DNA from: Exiguobacterium sp. Helios
GTDB taxonomy: Bacteria; Bacillota; Bacilli; Exiguobacteriales; Exiguobacteriaceae
Reading direction: 5' to 3'
NCBI RefSeq assembly: GCF_014524545.1
Contig: NZ_CP053557.1
Span: forward strand, 2,381,501-2,445,500
DNA: 64,000 bases
The first letter of the stretch is position 1. Every line of letters starts with the position of its first letter. Both the position numbers and the translations under genes were made by a program. The notes under the pieces are model-generated. The model was not told where the DNA came from. It ran no database searches and was given only the letters and a program-made list of their open reading frames with translations. Shown here piece after piece: positions 54,828 through 63,878 of this stretch.

Positions 54828-56297
54828 ATGAATGAAAAACGATTAACCACTAATCAAGGTGTTCCGATTGGCGACAATCAGAATTCGCGCACGGCAGGTC
54901 GTAGAGGTCCTACATTACTCGAAGACTATCAATTGATTGAGAAAATGGCCCACTTCGACCGGGAACGTGTTCCGGAACGTGTCGTTCACGCCCGCGGTTT
55001 TGGTGCACACGGGGTCTTCACAGTGAAAAACTCGATGAAGAAATATACAAAAGCTGCGTTCCTTCAAAACGAAGGTACAGAGGTTCCTGTATTCGCTCGT
55101 TTCTCAACCGTTATTCACGGTACACATTCTCCTGAAACATTACGCGATCCACGCGGCTTCTCGGTTAAGTTCTATACAGAAGAAGGAAACTGGGATTTCG
55201 TCGGTAATAACTTACCGGTCTTCTTCATTCGTGATGCGATGAAATTTCCGGATATGGTCCACTCGCTAAAACCGGATCCACGTACGAATATTCAAGATCC
55301 GGACCGCTACTGGGACTTCATGACATTGCGTCCGGAATCGACAAACATGTTGATGCACCTGTTTACAGATGAAGGTATTCCGGCAAGCTACCGTAAAATG
55401 CGCGGTTCATCCGTCCATGCTTTTAAATGGGTGAATGCACACGGAAATACGGTTTATGTCAAATTGCGTTGGGTGCCGAAAGTCGGTGTCCATAACCTGA
55501 CAGCGGACGAAGCGACAGAAATTCAAGGAAAAGATTTCAACCATGCTTCAAACGATACGTTCCAAGCAATCGAAGACGGAGACTTCCCGGAGTGGGATCT
55601 GTTCGTCCAAGTTCTTGACCCGTCAGATGTCGACAATTTTGACTTTGATCCGCTCGATGCAACAAAAGACTGGTTCGAAGATGTCATCCCGTTCCAACAT
55701 GTCGGCACAATGGTCTTAAACAAAAACGTCGATAACTACTTTGCTGAAACTGAATCAGTCGGTTTTAACCCGGGTGTCTTAATTCCAGGCATGTTGCCTT
55801 CTGAAGATAAGTTGCTTCAAGGACGTCTCTTCTCTTATTCAGATACGCAACGTTACCGGATCGGAACAAACTACCAACAGTTGCCGATCAACTGTCCGTT
55901 CGCTCAAGTCAACAACTACCAACGTGATGGTGCAATGCCGGTCGGACAGCAATCAAGCCCGGTCAACTATGAACCGAACCGTTATCAGGATGAGCCGAAA
56001 CAGACACCGGAATACACGGAAGAAAACCAACCGTTGTATGATGACATCCATGGCCGTCTCGAAATCGAAAAAACTAACAACTTCGGTCAAGCCGGTGAAG
56101 TATACCGTCGCATGACAGAAGAAGAACAAATGGCACTCCTGAACAATTTAGTGGATGACTTAAAACAAGTCCGCCATGAGAATACCGTCTTGCTTGCCAT
56201 CTGTAACTTCTACCGCGCGGATGAGTCTCTTGGTAAAAAATTGTCAGAAGCGTTACAAGTCGATATCCAACCGTTCTTACAACAAATGCAAAAATAA
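54828..56297 (+). CDS. katA: Haem catalase (monofunctional, small-subunit)
   Basis: 489 residues. It converts hydrogen peroxide to water and oxygen. Active-site His54 is in RVVHARGFGAHG, Asn127 in VGNNLPVFFIRD, and the haem-ligand Tyr in RLFSYSDTQRYRIG. No C-terminal large-subunit domain is present. The N-terminal RRGPTLLEDYQLIEKMAHFDRERVPERVVHARG and NNFGQAGEVYRRM suggest the clade that includes the highly active Exiguobacterium enzymes, though clade needs a tree. MNEKRL at 54828 has AAGGGGGAG upstream; an in-frame start 15 codons earlier lies in the promoter. Confidence 0.95.
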   Translation: MNEKRLTTNQGVPIGDNQNSRTAGRRGPTLLEDYQLIEKMAHFDRERVPERVVHARGFGAHGVFTVKNSMKKYTKAAFLQNEGTEVPVFARFSTVIHGTHSPETLRDPRGFSVKFYTEEGNWDFVGNNLPVFFIRDAMKFPDMVHSLKPDPRTNIQDPDRYWDFMTLRPESTNMLMHLFTDEGIPASYRKMRGSSVHAFKWVNAHGNTVYVKLRWVPKVGVHNLTADEATEIQGKDFNHASNDTFQAIEDGDFPEWDLFVQVLDPSDVDNFDFDPLDATKDWFEDVIPFQHVGTMVLNKNVDNYFAETESVGFNPGVLIPGMLPSEDKLLQGRLFSYSDTQRYRIGTNYQQLPINCPFAQVNNYQRDGAMPVGQQSSPVNYEPNRYQDEPKQTPEYTEENQPLYDDIHGRLEIEKTNNFGQAGEVYRRMTEEEQMALLNNLVDDLKQVRHENTVLLAICNFYRADESLGKKLSEALQVDIQPFLQQMQK

Positions 56298-56305
56298 TGT
56301 TTCCA

Positions 56306-56345
56306 TAAAAAAAGTCTATTCCGTAAAGGAATAGACTTTTTTTAT
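56306..56345. terminator. Bidirectional terminator between katA and the beta-helix gene
   Basis: AAAAAAAGTCTATTCC–GTAAA–GGAATAGACTTTTTTT, a perfect 16-bp stem. The minus-strand gene's stop lies within its right edge. Confidence 0.95.
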
Positions 56346-57538
56346 GGAACAAAATTAAAGCGTTCCGATGTTTCCGCCGAAAAAACACCTAACTTGGAAA
56401 ACAAAACGACTTGATTTACTGTTGCTTGATTTACTTCGTTCTGACGAAAGCTCAGTTTTTCTTTATCCGTAAACCGATTGTACAGCGGCTTGAATCCATA
56501 ATTGACGTGTGGCTGAAATTGAATGGCCCGGTCGATCTTTTCCAGACGATTCTGTTTGATGCTGCCACCGACTACTCCTCGTCCCAAAATAGCGATGCCT
56601 TTCCCATCTGGACGGTGAACGTTTCGAATCGTATTGTATTGAATGACCGGTTGGTTCCAGTTCATCATTGAAATCGCATGATCTTTCGTCCCGTCAATCA
56701 CGTTATTTAAAATACGGACCGCCGTATGCGGACGATCTTGAGAGTATTGGTGTGTGCCGATTGCGACATTAACATTGGTGAAGTCGTTATTTCGAATCGT
56801 GATGTCATGATTCGGTGTCCGGTCTTGCGCCGACCATTTCCATTGAAATCCTTTCGTGACCGGATCCGGCGTATCCAGATTAATGGATTCATTCGGACCT
56901 GTCCCGGCAATCATCTTCGCATCGACAAAGTGCATGTTTTCAATGAGTGCCGTTTTTGTCGCATCCAGTTCAATCGCATGCGATCCTTGTTGATGACGGA
57001 TCGTGATTCCCCCGAGATACAGATTTTCATTATGTGCGATGGCAAAAGCCGAGCCGCGCGGAAAATAATTCAAATCGATTTGAGCACTTCCCCGTCCGAT
57101 GATTTTGATATTTTTGGATCCACTGTATGTTCCGACCGTTGTATTTAACCGTAAAACAGAGGGCGGTACTAAATCAAAGATACTTGTTGTTGCTTGAAGC
57201 TTTGGCGTCCCGGTCTCCTTCGTCTTCTTGATGATGACACCATCCTCTAAAATGATGGTCGTATTGGAAGGAATCCCGACGCGTAACGGGGAAAGATACA
57301 CGCCTTTTGACAAGACTAACGTCCCTCCGCCTTCTGCCTCGATTTTTTCAAGGTACGACCGGAGAGTATAATGATTTTTGGTTTGGCTATTATATGTCGA
57401 ATAAGCGCGAAGTGCAGGATCAATTGGCTCTGTCTGTGGCGTAATCCGGTAACTTTTCATACTGATCGCATGTTCTGTATCAGGTAAAAGCAGAAATACC
57501 AAGACCAGACATACTCCGAGCATCATTCTTCTTTTCAT
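56342..57538 (-). CDS. Secreted right-handed beta-helix protein (pectin-lyase fold)
   Basis: 398 residues with an N-terminal signal peptide (about 1–25, MKRRMMLGVCLVLVFLLLPD). The rest has repeating coil-length units rich in N/I/V: NTTIILEDGVIIK, SKNIKIIGRGSAQIDL, ENLYLGGITIRHQQGSHAIEL, NHDITIRNNDFTNVNVAIG, TAVRILNNVIDGTKDHAISM, and so on. These match the parallel beta-helix of pectate lyases, polysaccharide lyases and epimerases (PbH1 repeats). A catalytic trio is not obvious. It is probably extracellular, acting on or binding a polysaccharide. It stands alone between two terminators. Confidence 0.8.
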   Translation of the reverse strand: MKRRMMLGVCLVLVFLLLPDTEHAISMKSYRITPQTEPIDPALRAYSTYNSQTKNHYTLRSYLEKIEAEGGGTLVLSKGVYLSPLRVGIPSNTTIILEDGVIIKKTKETGTPKLQATTSIFDLVPPSVLRLNTTVGTYSGSKNIKIIGRGSAQIDLNYFPRGSAFAIAHNENLYLGGITIRHQQGSHAIELDATKTALIENMHFVDAKMIAGTGPNESINLDTPDPVTKGFQWKWSAQDRTPNHDITIRNNDFTNVNVAIGTHQYSQDRPHTAVRILNNVIDGTKDHAISMMNWNQPVIQYNTIRNVHRPDGKGIAILGRGVVGGSIKQNRLEKIDRAIQFQPHVNYGFKPLYNRFTDKEKLSFRQNEVNQATVNQVVLFSKLGVFSAETSERFNFVP

Positions 57539-57593
57539 TTTTTCATCTCCCTTCCCTGTCCCTATTATCGGTATTCAGACATAGAATCTGTAG

Positions 57594-57633
57594 GACAAAA
57601 AAAGAGGGCAGCTGTGAGCCACCCTCTTATTGC
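57594..57633 (-). terminator. Terminator after thrS
   Basis: Stem AAGAGGGTGGC–TCACA–GCTGCCCTCTT followed by TTTTTTG on the minus strand. Confidence 0.93.
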
Positions 57634-57646
57634 TATTACTAAATCC

Positions 57647-59587
57647 TTATTTTGAACGGTTTGCGATTTCTTGTTCCAAATCACTGACGAACTGTTCCAG
57701 TGATGCGTTGCTTGAATCTTTTGAACCGTAACGGCGGATATTGACTTCACGCGCTTCGATTTCTTTATCACCCAGAACGAGCATGACCGGTACTTTGTTG
57801 ACTTGCGCTTCCCGAATCCGGTAACCGAGTTTTTCATCCCGGAAATCTGTCTCGACACGAATCCCTTTTTTCAAGAGCATCGTTTTGATTTCACGTGCGT
57901 AGTCTTCATGTACGCTTGAGACCGGGATCAATTTGACTTGAACGGGTGCGAGCCACGTCGGGAACGCTCCTTTGTACTCTTCAATCAAGTACGCTACGAA
58001 TCGTTCCATCGTCGAGACAACACCACGGTGTAAGACGACAGGACGATGATCTTGTCCGTCGTTTCCTTTATACGTCAGCTCAAAGCGTTCAGGCAAGAGG
58101 AAGTCGAGTTGGACGGTCGACAGCGTTTCATCTTTACCGAGCGCTGTGCGGACCTGCACGTCAAGCTTCGGTCCGTAGAATGCGGCTTCGCCCTCTGCTT
58201 CGAAGTACGGCAGTTCGAGCTCATCCATCGTTTCTTTTAACTCACGCTGCGCCATTTCCCAAATCGCATCGTTGTCGAAGTATTTTTCTTTATCGGCCGG
58301 ATCACGGTACGACAGACGGAACTTGTAGTCTGTGATGCCGAAGTCGGCATATACTTCCTGAATCAAGTGGACGATTGCTTTGAACTCTTCCTTCATTTGG
58401 TCCGGACGAACAAACGTATGTCCATCATTGAGAACCATGTAACGGACACGCTGAAGACCTGTTAACGCACCCGACATCTCATACCGGTGCATACCGCCGA
58501 GTTCTGCAACGCGGAGCGGTAAGTCACGGTACGACCGCGGTTCATTTTTATAAATCATCATATGGTGCGGACAGTTCATCGGACGGAGAACCAACTCTTC
58601 ATTATCCATCTCCATTTTCGGAAACATATCATCTTGATAGTGATCCCAGTGTCCTGATGTTTTGTACAATTCAACCGAACCAAGAACCGGCGTATAGACG
58701 TGCTCGTATCCGAGTTCAAGTTCTTTATCGACGATATAACGCTCGACCGTCCGGCGGATGGCCGCCCCTTTTGGTAACCACATCGGTAATCCTTGTCCGA
58801 CATCTTGAGATGTGAAGAACAAGTCGAGTTCTTTGCCGAGTTTTCGGTGATCGCGTTCTTTCGCTTCCGCCAAGAAATGAAGGTGTTGTTTCAGTTGGTC
58901 TTTGTTTGCCCATGCTGTTCCGTAAATCCGTTGCAACATCTTATTTTTCGAATCCCCACGCCAGTAAGCACCGGCGATGCTCATCAATTTGAAGACTTGT
59001 AACTTAGCCGTCGCCGGCACATGTGGTCCGCGGCATAAGTCGAAGAACTCGCCTTGACGATAGAACGTTAAATCCTGATCGGCAGGAATCGATTCAATCA
59101 ATTCGATTTTAAGCGGATCATTTAATTCCTGATAAACAGCTAATGCTTCATCGCGTGAAACGACTTCCCGCTCAATCGGTAAGTTTTCACCGGCAATCTT
59201 ATTCATCATCTTTTCGATTTCCGGCAGGTCTTCCTCTGTCAGGCGGCGCTCCATATCGATGTCGTAGTAAAACCCGTTTTCGATCGTCGGTCCGATTCCG
59301 AGATGGATCGTTTCGTCCGGGTACAGGCGTTTAATTGCTTGTGCCATTAAGTGAGCAGATGAGTGACGGATTAAATCCAGTCCTTCTTCCGAATCCGGCA
59401 TGACGAGTTCAATCGAACCATCTTGCTCAATCGGACGACGGTAATCGATGACTTGTCCGTTTAATTTTGCGGCAAACGCTTTTTTCCGTAATCCCGGGCT
59501 GATTGAAGCGGCGACTTCTTCAGCTGTCGTTCCGGCTGTAAATTCCTTTACTGCACCATCTGGAAATGTAAGAGCAATGTTTGACAT
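57647..59587 (-). CDS. thrS: Threonine--tRNA ligase
   Basis: 646 residues. N-terminal TGS domain (about 1–62), editing domain with [11 protein letters not shown] and the Cys-containing [13 protein letters not shown] region. The class II core has [12 protein letters not shown] and [18 protein letters not shown]-terminal anticodon domain (about 540–646) follows. The start follows TAGGGGGAAG, and a T-box leader lies upstream. Confidence 0.98.
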   Translation of the reverse strand: MSNIALTFPDGAVKEFTAGTTAEEVAASISPGLRKKAFAAKLNGQVIDYRRPIEQDGSIELVMPDSEEGLDLIRHSSAHLMAQAIKRLYPDETIHLGIGPTIENGFYYDIDMERRLTEEDLPEIEKMMNKIAGENLPIEREVVSRDEALAVYQELNDPLKIELIESIPADQDLTFYRQGEFFDLCRGPHVPATAKLQVFKLMSIAGAYWRGDSKNKMLQRIYGTAWANKDQLKQHLHFLAEAKERDHRKLGKELDLFFTSQDVGQGLPMWLPKGAAIRRTVERYIVDKELELGYEHVYTPVLGSVELYKTSGHWDHYQDDMFPKMEMDNEELVLRPMNCPHHMMIYKNEPRSYRDLPLRVAELGGMHRYEMSGALTGLQRVRYMVLNDGHTFVRPDQMKEEFKAIVHLIQEVYADFGITDYKFRLSYRDPADKEKYFDNDAIWEMAQRELKETMDELELPYFEAEGEAAFYGPKLDVQVRTALGKDETLSTVQLDFLLPERFELTYKGNDGQDHRPVVLHRGVVSTMERFVAYLIEEYKGAFPTWLAPVQVKLIPVSSVHEDYAREIKTMLLKKGIRVETDFRDEKLGYRIREAQVNKVPVMLVLGDKEIEAREVNIRRYGSKDSSNASLEQFVSDLEQEIANRSK

Positions 59588-59602
59588 GACTGCTTCCCCC
59601 TA

Positions 59603-59866
59603 TAAATTAAAATAAAAAAGACCCATCCCTCAAAAAGGGACGAGTCTCAATCTCGTGGTACCACCCTCGTTCCCGAACATGTTTCCATGCACCGGCTCGA
59701 ACACGCGATAACGGGCGTGACACGCAAGCGGATTAGCCCCGCTTGAGCTATGAGGGAGTAAAGAAATGACGGATTCCATGAGAAGCTTTCACCATCCTTC
59801 TCTCGCTTGTTTGGTCCCTGTTCATTTTTCATGTCCTCAATCGTAGCTGACATCTATACAGATCGT
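59603..59866 (-). ncRNA. T-box leader of thrS (Thr)
   Basis: Minus-strand leader with the T-box GAGGGTGGTACCACGAGA (59651–59668). A terminator hairpin GACTCGTCCCTTTTTGAGGGATGGGTC with a T run follows (59614–59646). ACT at 59757–59759, in TTTACTCCC, is a possible Thr specifier by analogy with the Phe leader, but the stem I fold was not worked out. Confidence 0.9.
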
Positions 59867-59872
59867 GTCCTT

Positions 59873-59902
59873 AGTATAGCGAAAGTCGAACTTCTTTGAC
59901 AA
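59873..59902 (-). promoter_or_regulatory. thrS promoter
   Basis: TTGTCA (59897–59902), 18-base spacer and TATACT (59873–59878) on the minus strand, placing the start at about 59866. Confidence 0.65.
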
Positions 59903-59908
59903 GAGAAA

Positions 59909-60826
59909 TTAATAGCGCCGTCGGTTTTCGCCTAAAAACTCGACCGGATTCGTCGTCGTCCGGATCCGTTCCATCAGACGCATCGCTTTTAGTTTATCTC
60001 CCTGGTCATTCGTAATCCCGAAATGCAACTCCAGTTCGTCATACGACAGGTTGGAACTGAACAGGGTCGGCAGACGGTGCATCATGCGGTATTGCAGGAT
60101 GATTCCGAATAATTCATCGCGGACCCACGGACTGATTGACTCCGCTCCGATGTCGTCAATCAACAAAACCGGTACAGTCTGAAAACTTTCCAAAAACGTA
60201 TCGAAACTGTCCGACCGGATCCGCCGCTTCGCTTCCGAGACGAAACCGGGTGCATGAACCAAAATTGTCGCAACCCGTTCCTTTTTTAATGCATTCCCGA
60301 TTGCAGCAAGCAAATACGTTTTCCCGACACCAAAACTGCCGTGCAGGTACAATCCTTTGACTTGTTGTTTTGAACGGACTGTATTTAAAAACTGTGAAGC
60401 TGCACGCAAAGCGAGCTTCCGGTCCGTCGTCGTCAAATCAAAGTCACTGAAGTTCGCATCCCGGACTTCATCCGGTAAGAACAGACTTTTAAATTTCTTT
60501 TCGAGAGCCCGCTCGTTTTCACGGTCGCGTAACGCCTGGGTTTTTTCATAAGCAACCATGATCTGACCTTTTTCTAAATGCAGGACAGGTTGATACCCTT
60601 CGATGACGGCCTTCTTTTCAATGATTTGATTCCCGTGCATCTGTTCAGCATACTCGTTTAGTTTCAGCATGCCCCGTTCAATCGTCCGTTGATCAATTTC
60701 CGGGTGCGTCCGTAAAAACATGATAACTCCCGGATGTGACAAGACACGCTGATGAATGGCTCGAACCGATTCTGCCACGTCCGGCCGGTTTAAAATCTTT
60801 TCAATCGATGATTGGATATGTTCCAT
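59909..60826 (-). CDS. dnaI: Primosomal helicase loader DnaI
   Basis: 305 residues. The N-terminal domain contacts the replicative helicase. The AAA+ domain has Walker A LHGSFGVGKTYLL and Walker B VLLIDDIGAES, with an ISPWVRDELFGIIL arginine-finger region. It loads DnaC helicase with DnaB and DnaD. It follows dnaB by 12 bases, as in Bacillus. Confidence 0.95.
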   Translation of the reverse strand: MEHIQSSIEKILNRPDVAESVRAIHQRVLSHPGVIMFLRTHPEIDQRTIERGMLKLNEYAEQMHGNQIIEKKAVIEGYQPVLHLEKGQIMVAYEKTQALRDRENERALEKKFKSLFLPDEVRDANFSDFDLTTTDRKLALRAASQFLNTVRSKQQVKGLYLHGSFGVGKTYLLAAIGNALKKERVATILVHAPGFVSEAKRRIRSDSFDTFLESFQTVPVLLIDDIGAESISPWVRDELFGIILQYRMMHRLPTLFSSNLSYDELELHFGITNDQGDKLKAMRLMERIRTTTNPVEFLGENRRRY

Positions 60827-60838
60827 CTCACTACTCCT

Positions 60839-62194
60839 TTATTTGCCTTTGAGTTCCCGCAGAATCCGTTCCATTTCTTCATCATCTGGCACCTCAGCTT
60901 CAAAACTGGCTTTTTTCGTCGCTTCATATTGCTGTTGTTTTTCTTTTTCTTCCTGCAACCATTTCGGATTCGGCCCGGTCGCATTGGAACGACCTCTTCG
61001 TCCACCGACCGTTTGCCGTGAACGCTCTTGTTTCTGATCCTGCTTTTTCGAAATCAATTCGTCCTGTTCTTTCGTTTTCGCCAATGCTTCGGCTGCCGTG
61101 ACGTATCCTTTTTGTTTCCAGTCATCCACGATCGAGAGAAGGAAGTTCTTACTGAAACGGTTATCCTTTTTAATGACTAACGCATAATAATAGGCTGCGT
61201 TGACGATTCCGGACGACATCTCATAGTCGATGATCAATTGCTGAATCAACTCTTCATCACGCTCCGACAGTGCTTTGACTTTTCTTAGTTTCGCAACGTA
61301 ATGCTTCGGATGCGTTCCTTCCATCGTCTCCGTTTCGCTCAGCTCCCCGACCTCTACTTCTTCGAGAACGGCAACCTTGGCTTTCTTTTCCCGGCTGAGT
61401 TTCTGCTTCGCCGACAGCATCATCTGTTTACACCGTTCTTGCTTCTCACTGTCCGTCATCGGCAAGTACGCTTCATGACGGAAACGGGCGTTCAGGAGTT
61501 CTGCCATGAGGGCTTCGTTCGATTGTGTGACGTACGCCAGTTTCAACAACAGATGGTCAATCGATTTCGTATAAAAACTGCGTGGCAAGAAGCGATCGGT
61601 TTGGCGTTTCATTTCTTCAAGGTCAAACGAATAATCAAATTCGTAAGCTGCCCGTTCCTGTTTCGCATAGGATTTCGGCTGATGCGCAGAGGCGAGTCCT
61701 GCCTTGACGTCAAATACTTGATCAAACCGGACAGTCCGGTCGACGACGTTTTTCGGTAGCGGATCAGTCCGGAAACGATTTTGTAAAGCACGGAAACGAA
61801 TTTCGCCGACGCGGTAGAACAGTAAGCTCGACAGCACCCCATCGTTTAAAAATGTGTTTGGTGCTAACGGGACACGGATTTGATAGACATAACGGTAAGC
61901 GGCCTGTTTCGCTTCAAAGGTCCGGATCAAACCAATCCCCTCGAGCTTAAACAGTTCTTCTTTGAATTCATCGACTGAAAATCCGAGCAGCGTGCCGAGT
62001 TCTGCATGCGAGATGTATTGCGATTTCGTCTTACCGGGAATCATCTCGCTCCAAAACGTTTGGTACAGACCAAGCGCTTTCACACCGATAATTGGTTGAT
62101 ACAGATAGTAGAGGGACTGATATGCTTCCCGGTCGACGACACCATTACTCATGATCAAGCAGAGATCGGTCCCTGACAATTCACGTTCCATCAT
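60839..62194 (-). CDS. dnaB: Replication initiation and membrane-attachment protein DnaB
   Basis: 451 residues from the chosen start. It is the Gram-positive co-loader of the replicative helicase, unrelated to E. coli DnaB. N-terminal winged-helix region (DREAYQSLYYLYQPIIGVKALGLYQTFW) and C-terminal DnaB/DnaD domain (LIQQLIIDYEMSSGIVNAAYYYAL…YVTAAEALA). The ATG at 62194 has GAAGGG nine bases upstream. The ATG three codons earlier directly abuts that site. Confidence 0.94.
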   Translation of the reverse strand: MMERELSGTDLCLIMSNGVVDREAYQSLYYLYQPIIGVKALGLYQTFWSEMIPGKTKSQYISHAELGTLLGFSVDEFKEELFKLEGIGLIRTFEAKQAAYRYVYQIRVPLAPNTFLNDGVLSSLLFYRVGEIRFRALQNRFRTDPLPKNVVDRTVRFDQVFDVKAGLASAHQPKSYAKQERAAYEFDYSFDLEEMKRQTDRFLPRSFYTKSIDHLLLKLAYVTQSNEALMAELLNARFRHEAYLPMTDSEKQERCKQMMLSAKQKLSREKKAKVAVLEEVEVGELSETETMEGTHPKHYVAKLRKVKALSERDEELIQQLIIDYEMSSGIVNAAYYYALVIKKDNRFSKNFLLSIVDDWKQKGYVTAAEALAKTKEQDELISKKQDQKQERSRQTVGGRRGRSNATGPNPKWLQEEKEKQQQYEATKKASFEAEVPDDEEMERILRELKGK

Positions 62195-62213
62195 TTGCTT
62201 CATCCCTTCTTTC

Positions 62214-62260
62214 GTGAGAAAAAGAGAGGGCGTTCTGAACAGTCAGACGACCTCTCCTTC
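62214..62260 (-). terminator. Terminator-like hairpin between nrdR and dnaB
   Basis: GGAGAGG…CCCTCTC with a 20-base loop followed by TTTTTCTC on the minus strand. The long loop makes it weaker than the others; dnaB may also be read through. Confidence 0.6.
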
Positions 62261-62261
62261 A

Positions 62262-62744
62262 TTAGGTTTGATTTTCCCGTTCAGTGTCTTGATGACGTTC
62301 CATCAATTCGGATAATTCCTGGAAAAAGACATTGATGTCTTTAAATTGCTTATAGACACTGGCAAACCGGACATACGCTACTTCATCGACAGAAGCGAGT
62401 TCATTCAGCACGAGTCGTCCGACCTGTTCGCTCGGAATTTCATGTTGTGCCGTTGCTCGTAGTGTTTTTTCAACCCGGCTGACGACTGTTTCCAGTTGTT
62501 CAATGGAAATCGGGCGTTTTTCACATGCTCGGACTAATCCACGCAAGATTTTGTCCCGATTGAATTCGTCACGTGTTCCATCTTTTTTGACGATGATGAG
62601 AGGCGTTTGTTCTACCATCTCAAATGTCGTAAAGCGATAGCCACATGATTCACATTCCCGCCGTCTGCGAATCGAACCAAAATCTTGCACGGGTCTCGAA
62701 TCTAATACTTTTGTCCCGTTATAGTTGCAGGCTGGACAACGCAT
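62262..62744 (-). CDS. nrdR: Transcriptional repressor NrdR
   Basis: 160 residues. N-terminal zinc ribbon CPACNYNG…CESCGYRF, then an ATP-cone ([27 protein letters not shown]). It senses ATP/dATP and represses ribonucleotide reductase genes. Length and start are standard. Confidence 0.97.
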   Translation of the reverse strand: MRCPACNYNGTKVLDSRPVQDFGSIRRRRECESCGYRFTTFEMVEQTPLIIVKKDGTRDEFNRDKILRGLVRACEKRPISIEQLETVVSRVEKTLRATAQHEIPSEQVGRLVLNELASVDEVAYVRFASVYKQFKDINVFFQELSELMERHQDTERENQT

Positions 62745-62757
62745 GTCGTACCTCCAT

Positions 62758-63126
62758 TCACGTAATTTCTTTCGTACCGATCATTTTTAAACGATACGTC
62801 GAATCAAGCTCCTGATAAATGGATTCAATCCATTTTTCAAGATCGGGACCAAGCAAACCGTCGCGGTGCAGGAACAAATCAACAGCCGTACGGCCGGATC
62901 CCACCATGATGACAGTCGCCAGACCATCTAAGCCAGGTGCACTAAACGCAAGTTCTCCGCGCCCTTGATCGATCCGCTTAACTTTTCCCTGTTGTTTTGT
63001 TACTGTCGCTTCCACCCCCGTAAATAGCATCTCTACGGTCGCTGCATAGTAATGGGTCCGTAACTTTTCGTTTTTATGTGTATCTGACGTTTCCATTTGT
63101 TTTTGTAACCGTTCTTTCAGTCCCAT
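62758..63126 (-). CDS. Unrecognised small protein between speD and nrdR
   Basis: 122 residues, no signal or membrane segment. A charged N-terminal 40 residues precede an alpha/beta part ([44 protein letters not shown]). The end [19 protein letters not shown] is helical then beta. No catalytic motif was recognised. It lies 13 bases above nrdR, so the two are probably co-transcribed. Bacillus has no gene here to my knowledge. Confidence 0.65.
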   Translation of the reverse strand: MGLKERLQKQMETSDTHKNEKLRTHYYAATVEMLFTGVEATVTKQQGKVKRIDQGRGELAFSAPGLDGLATVIMVGSGRTAVDLFLHRDGLLGPDLEKWIESIYQELDSTYRLKMIGTKEIT

Positions 63127-63184
63127 TCCCTCATCACCCTTTTTCTGTTTTCTTCTACTATTAAGAATAACAGACGTCAGACAT

Positions 63185-63218
63185 ATTAAAAAGCCCTCGC
63201 CATAAGACGAGGGCTTGT
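63185..63218 (-). terminator. Terminator after speD
   Basis: AAGCCCTCG–TCTTATGG–CGAGGGCTT followed by TTTTAAT on the minus strand. Confidence 0.92.
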
Positions 63219-63233
63219 TGATTCGTGTTTTTG

Positions 63234-63620
63234 TCAGTTAACGTGCTGAACCTTAGCAGCCGGAACTTCAACAGGTCCCATACCACGTGGAATTTCGACA
63301 TTTTCACGGATTTTCGCATCGAGTCCGTCAGCGATATAATGCGCTGCGATGGCCGGATCGATTCGATCGCCACATGTAAATACATCAACAGATGCATAAC
63401 CATGCTCTGGGAAACTGTGAATCGTTAAATGCGATTCAGAAATAATAACGACGCCGCTGACGCCGTGTGGAGCAAACTTATGGAATGCGACTTCGCGTAC
63501 TTCCGCACCTGCTTGAAGTGCTGCATCAACAAAAAGTCGTTCTACAAATTCCATGTCGTTCAATTTTTCAGGATTACAATCCCAAAGTTCTGCAATAATG
63601 TGTCTTCCCATAGTATCCAT
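63234..63620 (-). CDS. speD: S-adenosylmethionine decarboxylase proenzyme
   Basis: 128 residues, the short bacterial class. It supplies the aminopropyl donor for spermidine. The chain self-cleaves at the Ser of [17 protein letters not shown], generating the pyruvoyl group. FTCGD holds the catalytic Cys. [16 protein letters not shown] matches Bacillus SpeD. The open frame extends 11 codons further, but the ATG at 63620 follows the GGGGGGA site. Confidence 0.96.
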   Translation of the reverse strand: MDTMGRHIIAELWDCNPEKLNDMEFVERLFVDAALQAGAEVREVAFHKFAPHGVSGVVIISESHLTIHSFPEHGYASVDVFTCGDRIDPAIAAHYIADGLDAKIRENVEIPRGMGPVEVPAAKVQHVN

Positions 63621-63764
63621 TTGTGGATCCCCCCTACATTCAATGGTCTTCAAAGTAGTTGATCACTTACTTTGCGCCTGAGTCGTTCGCACCCACGGGG
63701 GAAAGTTAGTCCAGAGAGGTCCTAACCCTTTAAGCTGCGATTGCCAGACCGATTGAAGTTCACG
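63621..63764 (-). ncRNA. Structured leader of speD
   Basis: About 144 bases between the predicted transcription start and speD. It includes a hairpin GTTAGGACC–TCTCT–GGACTAAC (near 63695–63716) and a G/C-rich block with GTGGGTGCGAACGACTCAGGCGC (interrupted repeats of GGCGC/GTGGG type) near 63671–63695. No known riboswitch class was recognised. Length and structure suggest a regulatory leader, perhaps sensing a polyamine or SAM; that is inference. Confidence 0.5.
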
Positions 63765-63770
63765 ATTTGA

Positions 63771-63799
63771 ATTATAGCGAGTATCAAAAAGATACACAA
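63771..63799 (-). promoter_or_regulatory. speD promoter
   Basis: Minus-strand TTGTGT (63794–63799), 17-base spacer and consensus TATAAT (63771–63776). Confidence 0.7.
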
Positions 63800-63833
63800 G
63801 GATAAATTTCGAATTTTAATATATTTTCTCGAA

Positions 63834-63866
63834 GAAAACGCTCTACAGGTTGCTGTAGAGCGATTC
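63834..63866 (-). terminator. Terminator after gapB
   Basis: CGCTCTACAG–CAAC–CTGTAGAGCG followed by TTTTCTTC on the minus strand. Confidence 0.92.
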
Positions 63867-63878
63867 TTCATTATTATT

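Noticed and set aside
59614-59866. A confident threonine specifier codon in the thrS T-box
   Set aside because: ACT at 59757–59759 is possible, but without a folded stem I the choice is not secure, so it is given only as a candidate.
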